A stretch of 64,000 nt of DNA from JAWKTT01 sp041398965. Lineage in GTDB: Bacteria; Planctomycetota; Planctomycetia; Planctomycetales; Planctomycetaceae. The stretch spans positions 62,001-126,000 of the forward strand of contig JAWKTT010000014.1 of NCBI GenBank assembly GCA_041398965.1, in the 5' to 3' direction. Shown one piece after another: positions 43,537 to 52,400 of this stretch. Below the pieces are notes generated by a model. It made no database searches. It worked only from the letters and a program-made list of their open reading frames with translations, and was not told where the DNA came from. The number at the start of each line of letters is the position of its first letter. The first letter of the stretch is position 1. The position numbers and the translations under genes are program-made.

Positions 43537-46092
43537 ATGACGCGTGATCCAGATACCTATGATCTGTTCGTCTCTTACGCCCGAGCGAATAACGGTGACC
43601 TATGGGTCAAGCGATTTGTTGAAGAACTGCAGGCGGAGCATAAGCGGTTTACCGGCGGGCGGGAGCTGACCTACTTCTGGGATGACGAACGCATTCCGAC
43701 GTTCTCCCACTTTCAGACGGAAGTCTTCAACAACGGGATTGCCCGGTCGCGGCTCTTTCTCGCGTTTGTCTCGCCGGAGTACTTTGCCAGCGAGGTCTGT
43801 CGCCGGGAATGGAAAGCCTGGATCGATCAGGAGATCGCCAAGCATATTCTCTGCGACGGAGCGACGCCCATTTACATTGTCGAAGTCCCTGGGTTCCTGT
43901 CGAAGCCTCCGATGGACGAACACGAAGTCGCGCGGGAAGTCGCCCGGCTGTGTGATGTCTCCACGCAGGAGCGCTTCGAGAGTTCGGCCGCTTCCCTGGT
44001 GAAGGAGTTCCGCCGCCGGCAACTGGAGGTGGTGCTCCCCTTCTATCAGGTCGGCGTTGACGCCCTCCGCCAGGCCGACCTCAAACAGGTGCTCGAACGG
44101 CTTGCCCGCGAAATTGATGAACGCTCGCAACTTGTCCGTCAGGCAGCCGAAAGCGAGAACACCGTCCCCAATTACAACCGGAACTTTACCGGCCGGCTGG
44201 AGGAACTGCTCGAACTCCGCAGTCGACTGGCGAACGACCGCACGGGGGTCATCTGCGGAATTCACGGCCTGGGGGGAATCGGCAAGACCGAACTCGCTTA
44301 CACTTACGCCCACGCCTTCGCCGGTGCCTATCCGGGAGGCCGGTTTATCGTCCGCTGCGAGAGGGAATCGGAACTCCTGTGGGCTCTGATTCGCATGGAG
44401 CGGGACCCGTTTCATGACGAGATCCGTGAGGAAGACCGGATGAATCCGCGGGCCCACTTCGCCGCCATCCAGCGGGCCCTGCAGCGGCGCATCGATGAAA
44501 AGGGGCCCGTGCTACTCATTCTCGATAATGTCACCGACCGCAACCTGCTCACGCGGCAGGAACTGGACGGGCTCACCGTGCTCGGCCCGCAACTCCATTT
44601 GTTGGCGACCACGCGCGAACCCCCACCGGCTGATGACCGCAACTGGCTCAAGCTGGGGGAACTCACCCCCGACGATGCCTACGACCTGCTGGACAAGTTC
44701 CGGCCGATCAAGACCGACGCCGACCGCTCCGCCGCACGGGAGATTGTCCGCAAGCTGGGGGGCTTCGCCCTGGCGGTGGAACTGGTGGCGGCTGGGCTCC
44801 GGGCGCATCCGTCGGCCACTTATGCGGGTGTCGCAGAAGGACTCGGGCTGGACGATCTCGACACGCTCGCCGAAGACCGGGATGTCGAGTTGCGGCAGCA
44901 CAACCACGAAAAGCGGCTCCAGGCTGTGCTGGGACCGACGCTCGCGGCCCTCACCCCCGAGCAGCGGCGGGTGCTGGATTTATCCGCGTTTCTTCCTCCC
45001 GACCACGTGCCGCTCCCCTGGCTGCGGGAGCTGGCGCTCGCTGAGTTCCCCGAACTGGCTCAGCCGGGCAAGTGGGGGGATCCATGGCAGGCACTGGTGC
45101 GCGAGCTGGAACGCCGCGCGCTGATCATGCGAGTCAACGATGTCGTGCTGGGGGAACGGCTGGTCCGTGTTCACAGGCTCGTACAGGATCTGCTGCGGGC
45201 CGAACTGTCCACAGGCGATCTGGAGGAGATCTCCCACCGAGTCCTGGCCCAGGTTCGCGCGCGGAATGAAGCGCTGGAGTCCACGACCAACTGGCTGGAG
45301 GCCCGGTGGGAACTCGAACCACTGACGGCCCTGGCCCAGTTGTGGGACGAGACGGGGCATGACCAGGCCGCGTCGCTGGCGAACCAGGCCGCCTTCTATT
45401 GGCATCGGCTGGCCGAATGGACGCGGGCCGAGCCCCTCATGCGGCGGGTAGTTGACATTCTCGAGAACCCAGGCGGTGAGCCATTTTCCAATTATTCGGG
45501 TGCCCTCAATAACTTCGCGCAGTTGCTCAAGGCGACGAACCGGCTGGCGGAAGCCGAGCCGCTGATGCGGCGGGCGCTGGCGATTGATGAGGCCTCCTTC
45601 GGGCCGGAGCATCCCGATGTCGCCCGCGACCTCAACAACCTGGCGCATCTGCTGCAGGCGACGAACCGGCTGGCGGAAGCCGAACCGCTCTATCGAAGGG
45701 CGCTGGCGATTGATGAGGCCTCCTTCGGGCCGGAGCATCCCCACATCGCCCGCGACCTTAACAACCTGGCGTCGTTGCTGCAGGCGACGAACCGGCTGGC
45801 GGAAGCCGAACCGCTCAGGCGACGGGTAGTTGACATTCTCGAGAACCCAGGCGGTGAGCCATTTTCCAATTATTCGGGTGCCCTCAATAACTTCGCGCAG
45901 TTGCTCAAGGCGACGAACCGGCTGGCGGAAGCCGAGCCCCTCATGCGACGGGCGCTGGCGATTGATGAGGCCTCCTTCGGGCCGGAGATCCCGAAGTCGC
46001 CACCGACCTCAACAACCTGGGCGAAGTTGCTGCAGGCGACGAACCGGCTGGCGGAAGCCGAACCGCTCTATCAGGCAAGCGCTGGCGATTGA
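43537..46092 (+). CDS. TIR - NB-ARC - TPR STAND protein, gene B (5' part)
   Basis: Start ATG 43537 has GGAG six bases upstream; the frame is open to 43462. TIR domain about 7-150 (YDLFVSYARAN, TYFWDDERIP, SEVCRREW with E91 at the NADase glutamate position). NB-ARC: GRLEELLELRSRLA, Walker A GLGGIGKT (244-251), Walker B VLLILDNVTD, LLATTREPP, GGFALAVELVAAGL. Then about 100 linker residues and 42-residue TPR units from about 45400. The frame is upset at about 45990 (GAGATCCCG for GAGCATCCCG), partly restored, and stops at 46092; coding resemblance continues to 46633. TIR and NB-ARC parts differ clearly from gene A, while the TPR parts are almost the same, so the arrays have been copied or converted between them. 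Confidence 0.88.
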   Translation: MTRDPDTYDLFVSYARANNGDLWVKRFVEELQAEHKRFTGGRELTYFWDDERIPTFSHFQTEVFNNGIARSRLFLAFVSPEYFASEVCRREWKAWIDQEIAKHILCDGATPIYIVEVPGFLSKPPMDEHEVAREVARLCDVSTQERFESSAASLVKEFRRRQLEVVLPFYQVGVDALRQADLKQVLERLAREIDERSQLVRQAAESENTVPNYNRNFTGRLEELLELRSRLANDRTGVICGIHGLGGIGKTELAYTYAHAFAGAYPGGRFIVRCERESELLWALIRMERDPFHDEIREEDRMNPRAHFAAIQRALQRRIDEKGPVLLILDNVTDRNLLTRQELDGLTVLGPQLHLLATTREPPPADDRNWLKLGELTPDDAYDLLDKFRPIKTDADRSAAREIVRKLGGFALAVELVAAGLRAHPSATYAGVAEGLGLDDLDTLAEDRDVELRQHNHEKRLQAVLGPTLAALTPEQRRVLDLSAFLPPDHVPLPWLRELALAEFPELAQPGKWGDPWQALVRELERRALIMRVNDVVLGERLVRVHRLVQDLLRAELSTGDLEEISHRVLAQVRARNEALESTTNWLEARWELEPLTALAQLWDETGHDQAASLANQAAFYWHRLAEWTRAEPLMRRVVDILENPGGEPFSNYSGALNNFAQLLKATNRLAEAEPLMRRALAIDEASFGPEHPDVARDLNNLAHLLQATNRLAEAEPLYRRALAIDEASFGPEHPHIARDLNNLASLLQATNRLAEAEPLRRRVVDILENPGGEPFSNYSGALNNFAQLLKATNRLAEAEPLMRRALAIDEASFGPEIPKSPPTSTTWAKLLQATNRLAEAEPLYQASAGD
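45451..45942 (+). repeat. 378-base higher-order duplication in the gene B TPR array
   Basis: The variant unit beginning GTTGACATTCTCGAGAACCC at 45451 (coding VVDILENPGGEPFSNYSG) recurs unchanged at 45829, 378 bases later, which is exactly three 126-base units. The copy looks identical for about 110 bases. This points to a recent in-frame tandem duplication of three TPRs. Confidence 0.8.
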
Positions 46093-46633
46093 TGAGGCTC
46101 CTTCGGGCCGGGAGTTCCCACATCGCCCGCGACCTTAACAACCTGGCGTCGTTGCTGCTGCAGGCGACGAACCGGCTGGCGGGAAGCCGAACCGCTCATG
46201 CGGCGGGGTGCTGGCGATTGATGAGGCCTCCTTCGGGGCGGAGCATCCCGCAGTCGCCCGCGACCTCAACAACCTGGCGCAGTTGCTGCAGGTGACGAAC
46301 CGGCTGGCGGAAGCCGAACCGCTCATGCGGCGGGCGCTGGCGATTGATGAGGCCTCCTTCGGGCCGGAGCATCCCGACGTCGCCCGCGACCTCAACAACC
46401 TGGCGCAGTTGCTGCGGGCGACGAACCGGCTGGCGGAAGCCGAACCGCTCATGCGGCGGATGGTGACGATCTTCTGCGACTTCACCCGCCGTACCGGGCA
46501 TCCGCATCCACACCTGTTCGCTGCCATCGGGAACTACTGGTCGCTGCTGGAAGAGATGGGAATACCGGAACAGGAACGGTTCCAGAGACTCCTCGACGCT
46601 GGAGTCGACACCACATGGTTACAGAAGGAATAG
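46093..46633 (+). pseudogene. TPR array end of TIR gene B, out of frame
   Basis: The next TPR units carry several small insertions and losses between about 46075 and 46215 (for example an extra CTG in GTTGCTGCTGCAGG, and GCGGCGGGGTGCTGG for GCGGCGGGCGCTGG). From 46208 a clean frame runs to 46633: two full TPR units and the cap MVTIFCDFTRRTGHPHPHLF...FQRLLDAGVDTTWLQKE. If the indels are assembly errors, gene B is one protein of about 1,030 residues; if real, it loses its last TPRs. Confidence 0.7.
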
Positions 46634-46721
46634 AAACACCGAGAGCGCCGAGGACGCAGAGAAGTCCACTGAATCACCCACGCCTCTCCCTCTCTCTGCG
46701 TCCTCTGCGTTTTAAGACTTG

Positions 46722-46889
46722 ATGGTCGAGAAAGTGGCCAACCACCCCCAGGTGGCCGTCATGCTGCATGAACTGGCCCGTCTGCTCCGTGACACGAACC
46801 GCCTGGAGGAGGCGGAAGAGAAGTTCCGCCGCGCCCTCGAGATCGATGAGTCCCACCTTGGGGAGGACCACCCCCAGGTGGAGTTGTGA
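46722..46889 (+). pseudogene. Orphan TPR unit fragment
   Basis: A 55-residue frame reads VEKVANHPQVAVMLHELARL, then LRDTNRLEEAEEKFRRALEIDESHLGEDHPQ in the same 42-residue TPR pattern, but with a more diverged sequence than the arrays next to it. It begins after a stretch of CTCTGCGTCCTCTGCG repeat and ends at a TGA. Probably a leftover of a third TPR gene rather than a working protein. Confidence 0.55.
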
Positions 46890-46917
46890 TCTTCTCGCGG
46901 CCATCATCTGTCGCTGA

Positions 46918-48840
46918 TCACACCGTTCGTAGGGGTTGGTCTTGGAAAATGATGCGCCAGTCGAGAACTTCTTTGGTCAGGGTCTGGGCGGTGTTTGAAG
47001 CGATGTACGCGACGTCGGGAGAGAGTTGCCGTGTGAGCGGGGATGTGGCGAGGCTGTGCTGAAGTAAGACGACACGATCAATCTGCTTTTTGAGGTAGTC
47101 ACGCATTGACTTTGATCGCTGGGAGATGCGGCGAAATTCGGCTTGGTTGCTGATGCCGGCCAAGGCGGCTCCCATCGCAGGCAGGAAGCCGCAAAAAAAC
47201 GTGAGCACATGACTGGGGACATGAGGCCAATGGTGGTAGATTCCCTGAGTAATGTGCAGCAGACAACAAAAGAGCGTGGCTCCCAGTAAGCCAAGTTCAA
47301 TCCAGTGCAGCCGATGTTCGATGTGCTCTGCATGATGCTGGGATTCTTCGTGAAAGTCGATCTGCTCCTTCAGGATCGCATATTGATCTTCGAGTGACCG
47401 ATGCAGGTAGGCGACATCGACCACGGCTGTCGGCAGTCCAAGCGATCGTTCGACGGCCCGGGCATACCACGCCATCCAGGATGACCCGGGATCGCCGTAA
47501 CTGGTGAGATGCTCTGGAACCTGAGGGGTGGCTCGCTGGCTGCCGAGATGAGTGACCAGCCTTTGATGCCGGATCATCTCCGCCAGTAGACGGTAGTCCA
47601 GCCAGCGGCGATGCCAACGAGCACGGCGCCCTCGAACAACCAGCACCAGAATGGTCCCGATCATCACCAACTCGAACACCGCAAAAACCAGTTCGCCTTT
47701 GGAGTGTGGATCGAGGTGCAACCCCACCGCCGCAAGAGCCATCGCGACAGAGAGTGCGGCTAAGAAGAACGAAATCACAAACGCACTTCGGTAAGCATCG
47801 GCATAGAGCGCGGCCGTCTTGTCTGCCCAGGCAAAGTAGGGACGTAACGTGTCGATCATGGCATCGACTGGATGTTCCCCACACCATGGCCAGGAGTTGT
47901 CCTCTGCAAGTTGCCATTCGTACGGTTCAGTCGACAAGGGTGGCGGCTTCAGTTTTCCATCGCCGATGATGTTCCGAAACCATTTCCACCAGATACCGAG
48001 ACGCCAACTCGGCCGCCGCTCCTGATAGTAGGTCTCCAGTTCTTTGCGGGGGTCGGCCGTTGGAGGAATCAGCTTATCCCGTGATTCCTCTGGCTGGGGA
48101 AGTTGTAACAAACGATCGACCTGTTGTTTGATCTCATCAATGGCCCCCGACTTCGTCAGTTCCGCGCGAACATCCGATTTGACCTCTTCCATCCAGCACA
48201 GTGGCTTGGTCACCAGTTTCCAGTGATGCGGAGCATGCGCATCGATCCAGACGATCGGCACGCCGCGTGAAATGGCGTCGTCCAACGTCTGCTCAGTCCC
48301 ACCCCGTTTATTTTGACGCTCCCCATCCCAGACGACGATCAGCAAATCGGACTGATTCAGGACGACATCGCCGGCCACATGGTAGGCACGCGTGTCGTCA
48401 TTTCGCTGTCCGTCCAATTCGAAGATCGTAGTCGCTTTGCTCAAGAGTTCGATGAATGTCGTCAACGAATCCTTTTCGAGAGCCGTTCCGGGTTCAAAAT
48501 CGTGCTGACATTCCTCACGAATAAACGGCAACACCGCGGTCAATTCGCAGCCGGCATCGAGTGCCTGCTGAGCGAAGAAGCGATCAACCCCCTCCGCAAG
48601 AGGCGAGATCGCCCGGACCACCGGTTGCTTGTCATCGTAGAACGCATGATGCTCTCGGAAGTGTTTGGAGACTTGCGACTGAGCCGTGGTGATGATTTCC
48701 TTAAGTCGTGCGTGCAAGGTTATGGAGTCGGCCGATTTGAGACGATCAGGACGGTGACCAACCACCCCAATGCGAAACACAAGCGATGGCTTGGGGGGCG
48801 AACATAATTCCTGTGGAGATTTCTCTTGCTTGTTTTGCAT
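46918..48840 (-). CDS. SLOG-like sensor fused to SLATT-like membrane effector
   Basis: 640 residues from ATG 48840 (AGGGA upstream; the frame also has an ATG at 48855). N-terminal Rossmann-like domain of SLOG/LSDAT type: FRIGVVGHRPDRL, VVRAISPLAEGVDRFFAQQAL, ELTAVLPF, ADVVLNQSDLLIVVWDGE-like region and KRGGTEQTLDDAISRGVPIVWID (about 22-215). The C-terminal half has two hydrophobic pairs (about 345-400 and 513-560) with RWLDYRLLAEMIRHQRL between them, as in SLATT two-helix membrane modules. SLOG domains bind nucleotide-derived ligands and SLATT proteins are predicted pore-forming effectors (family knowledge), so a ligand-gated membrane-damage role is inferred. Its - strand position, next to the TIR pair, fits a conflict island. 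Confidence 0.7.
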   Translation of the reverse strand: MQNKQEKSPQELCSPPKPSLVFRIGVVGHRPDRLKSADSITLHARLKEIITTAQSQVSKHFREHHAFYDDKQPVVRAISPLAEGVDRFFAQQALDAGCELTAVLPFIREECQHDFEPGTALEKDSLTTFIELLSKATTIFELDGQRNDDTRAYHVAGDVVLNQSDLLIVVWDGERQNKRGGTEQTLDDAISRGVPIVWIDAHAPHHWKLVTKPLCWMEEVKSDVRAELTKSGAIDEIKQQVDRLLQLPQPEESRDKLIPPTADPRKELETYYQERRPSWRLGIWWKWFRNIIGDGKLKPPPLSTEPYEWQLAEDNSWPWCGEHPVDAMIDTLRPYFAWADKTAALYADAYRSAFVISFFLAALSVAMALAAVGLHLDPHSKGELVFAVFELVMIGTILVLVVRGRRARWHRRWLDYRLLAEMIRHQRLVTHLGSQRATPQVPEHLTSYGDPGSSWMAWYARAVERSLGLPTAVVDVAYLHRSLEDQYAILKEQIDFHEESQHHAEHIEHRLHWIELGLLGATLFCCLLHITQGIYHHWPHVPSHVLTFFCGFLPAMGAALAGISNQAEFRRISQRSKSMRDYLKKQIDRVVLLQHSLATSPLTRQLSPDVAYIASNTAQTLTKEVLDWRIIFQDQPLRTV

Positions 48841-49089
48841 CTCGAATCCCTGCATGGCGATGTCATTGCATACATCTTAACAGAACAGAAAAGTTGTCAT
48901 ACTGGCCGAACCGGTCGCAGGAAATGAGTGAGGTAACTCTTGAGACAGGAGAAGCATTGGTTAGAAAAATCCTCGTACTCTTCACGGCTTTGTGAGGAGG
49001 AACTCCGCCTTTGGGAGTGGACATGCTTCGGGTTTTGCGGACAGGTTGACTCCTGATTTTGGATGGCTCAACAGAAGTTGTTTGATCAC

Positions 49090-49315
49090 TACGAGCGGGG
49101 TTTTGAGAAGTGATGGTCCGGAATGAAGCCTGTCGTCGTGTCGACGATGGTCCGCAGAAGTGCGGGGGGAATTCCCCGCGCCATCGAGTCGAGAAAACCG
49201 ACAGCAGGTGATGTTGTGGGGAATTAGGATCGGCGGCTCTTCGATGGCGAGGTCGACGACCGCGGCAATACCCGCGTCCAACACCCCGTTCACATCGTGA
49301 GCGTTTCCAGTCCAT
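49090..49315 (-). pseudogene. Remnant of a dual-specificity phosphatase-like gene
   Basis: Reads W-TGNAHDVNGVLDAGIAAVVD, LAIEEPPILIPHNITCCRFS, LDGAGN and then, after a one-base shift, PALLRTIVDTTTGFIP before stops. This matches the N-terminal half of planctomycete dual-specificity (tyrosine) phosphatase-like proteins (GN.D...VAAVVDLA.EEPP...CRFPLVDGAGN). The catalytic C-x5-R loop is gone. The rest of the 607-base gap (48841-49447) shows no gene. Confidence 0.5.
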
Positions 49316-49447
49316 CACAGGAGGTGAATGATCTCACGCATCAGAATCCGCTCCAGGAATCTGAGTTGTGCATCATGCCGTCACTGTGGTTCACCCAAGA
49401 CTCGGTAGGTCCATCGGAGTGCCGATTGGACGGACCGGCCTGCGATG

Positions 49448-52400
49448 TTAACCGCCGCCAGAGATGCCGCCGGATTCCTCGACGTGCAGGTGACGTCGAG
49501 AGGGGATGAACTGGATGGTTTGCGCTGTGGTGTCTTTATATTTCGCCCCGAGTTTTTCTTGGTATGAGACGTGTGCTCGATTGGTTCCGAGTCCTCGAAG
49601 GGTGAAGAGTTCCGACGACTCGTTATAGCTCAGTGTGTCGGCATTGGCCTGAAAGAGTCGTCCCTCAAGCTCGACACGTTGAGTCTTTCCCTTGGCTAAG
49701 AGTTGAACGAAGTCTCGCTCCCCTTTGCCCCACGGACGGAGGGAGAGTTCGAGTTCGTCGCAGCCGAGCCAGACTGCGTTGCTGGCTGCCTCGGAATTTG
49801 GCGTGAGGTCATCCCGAACGAACTTCCGCCATGCACGGTCGACGGGGGCGTAAATTACCCGGACGCGATCCTTAAGTGTGGCCTGCTTCTTGTGGAAGTT
49901 CCCAACGATCACTCCTGCAAACTCGAGGCTGGTGTACGCCCACTCCGGTGTGGTTGTTGTGGCCGGTTGATTCGCCTGAGCGACAGCACTCGGAGCGACC
50001 GAAACTCTTCGCTGACGCCCGAGTTGCCAGTCGTCGACACGTCCCGGTCCCCGCACCTCGAAGGCCCCGTTATCGTGTCGAGCACGAAACTCAGCAGCTT
50101 GCGCACGGGTAATCTGCGTCAACTCCGAGCCCTCCCAATTGTAGAACTCCAAGTCGACCCGATTCTTCCCAACGATCTGATGAATGGCCGCTGCGGGTTG
50201 CCGGGGGTCGATGTTGGTGAAGTCGAGTCGTCGCTGCAAACTGACGACCATCTCGTCACATCGCATGACGCTCTCTTGCATCCGGGTCACCACCGACTCG
50301 ACAAATCTCGCTTCCAATCCGTCGAAGACAAGTTCCCGATTCCAATGGATATCCAAACTCCCCGGCTTGTCTAGAGGAGTCCCCGTGAGACTCGTGTTGA
50401 CTGGCAATCGCAGTGTTCCTTTGCCCGTAACGCGGGCTTCATTTGCTGCCCGGTCAAAGGTGATCAGGCCCCCCTCGATACGGACGCCGTCTCGTTGCAG
50501 TTCCGCAATGTCTCCCGAGATGGTCAGTCGCTGAGTGTTTCCCCCCTGATTCTCGAACTGTAATCGTCCTCCGCGCAGGGAGAGTCCAGTCGTCTCCTGA
50601 GGACTTCTGCCAGCGAAACTGTTGACCTGACGCATCAGCACATCGCCGTTCCCCACGGCTTCCTTCAGTCCCACAACTCGGGTGACGGGATCCTGAATCA
50701 TGACCAGATCGAGCGAACGGGCGTCGAGCTGCCAGACTTCGTCCGCGGGACTCACCGCCTCGCCACCAACCGGCGTGACACCCTGATGAACATCTCCTTC
50801 GCCCCCGAGCGTCTGTGGAGTTTGCGACCCTTGAGCAGATGTCAGTGTCGGAGGGATTCCCGGTTGGAAGGTCACATCCAGTCGAGATGTTTCCGCTCGA
50901 AACGATCGCCCTGCCAAGGCAACATGACCTTCTGCGAGGACGTGCTGTAATGGCAGCACAACACCGGTCGAACCAGTTCCCTGAGAGCCACCCTCTCCAA
51001 GGAGGGGGATCACGCTGAGACCCGGTCTGACTCCGTCGGCTCGCCGGCGGTCGCTTCTGGGAAACTGGTTTGGCTCTGCGAAGACTCCTGGCTTTCCGCC
51101 GAGCGATGGAGCGGATGAGTGAATCCATAGCGTCAATCGATCTGCCAGAATGCCACTTTCGCCCGGCTGAATCACCTGCGATTCCCCTTCGAGCGAAACA
51201 ACGACTTGTTTTCCGTCCGGTTGAGGTTCGTACCAGAGTTGCGTTTTCCACTGGCTCTGAATCTGCACCTCATCCTCTTGATCTGCCTCGTTGCCATCGA
51301 CAGTCGCAGCGTCGTTGAATCGCCCCGCGCTGGCCCGATTGAGGTTTTCCGAGGATGACTTCTTCGGTTGGATATAGTCGAAACGACCAGCACCCAGGCA
51401 CTGGGCCGAGACGAGTTTTCCGTCGGCGGCGTGTTGCAGTCGCATCTCGGGCGACCTCAAGACCGCGGGCCCTTGGCGTAGCAGGGCTCCCTGTTCGCCA
51501 TCAATCAAGACGAGTCGTCGTTCGATGGCGTCGTAACCGAGATCGAGCATCCGCCCGCTGAGCCCGGCGGACTGCGACGTCATGACGACCGGATGCTTCC
51601 GATCTCCGACCGCCCGGAGTCGACGAAACCGCAACGCTCCCTCTCCGAAAGGGGACGATTTTGCGGACACTAACGCAATGTTTGGCTCCGAATCTTTGGC
51701 CTTCACGTCGTCGGACAACAACTCTCCTGTGGTGCCAGTCGTTTTGGCTTTTGGCTTCGGCTCGAACTGCAATGCGAGTATCTCGCAGAACAACGTGTCG
51801 AAGGCGGGGGGCGAATTCGGGCCATGAGTCGGACGCTGCACATGTACCGTTTCGCTGAAACTGGCGAGTTGTCGAGACAGCTCATAGGTGAACGGCCCCA
51901 AACTGGTGACCCGAGCCGTCCGGCGTTCCCCTTGTTCGAGATAAGCGAAGTCCATGGCGACGTTGCGGCGAAGTCGCACACTTTCGACCCCCTCAATGCG
52001 GGGCATGTCGTCGCCAAACTGACTTGTAAGGGCTGGGATCAGGTCGACCTGAAGCTGGTCCGCCTGCCCGATGACTCGCTGCACGTTGTTGCCGGGGGGA
52101 TCGTATTGAAAGCGAATTGCCGAGTCGGAGTAGAGTTGATGCGACTCTTCCGAAAACTTGAAGTTCGCTCCATCAATTACCAGTCCTTGTGGCCCGGTGA
52201 TGCGGACCTTACCAAACAATGAAGCTCCAAGGATGCGTCCCGGACTGGACCCGCCGACGCGAAACGGTTTCTCGAAGATAATCTGAGCGGACTCGCAATG
52301 AACGACGTATGGAGCGGCTTCGGGCTCAGTCGGGTCGATCCAGACCATTGCAAAAGGCTCGAAGTCGACATGGTTCTCTTGTGACTCATGACGATCGAAG

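Larger units (their letters stand above)
45430..46670 (+). repeat. Right arm of a large inverted repeat (TPR array, gene B)
   Basis: Counterpart of 40060-41250. The 126-base TPR units, the C-terminal cap and the sequence just past the stop match the gene A arm in reverse orientation. Recombination between the arms would invert the TIR/NB-ARC portions of both genes and swap their repeat tails. Confidence 0.75.

Noticed and set aside
40250..46513. Open frames and regular repeats in the TPR arrays that could be taken for extra genes or a CRISPR array
   Set aside because: Repeats have a 126-base period without spacers and code 42-residue TPR units in the sense frame; antisense frames are shadows.
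29711..49447. A second attachment site (copy of the tRNA-Arg 3' end) at the far edge of the island
   Set aside because: I looked for GGTTCGATTCCTGCGGGGTG-like sequence and did not see one; a computed search would be needed.
49703..50374. 223-residue + strand frame inside the LptC-like gene
   Set aside because: Antisense to a well-supported 1,064-residue gene with a signal anchor; no domain seen.
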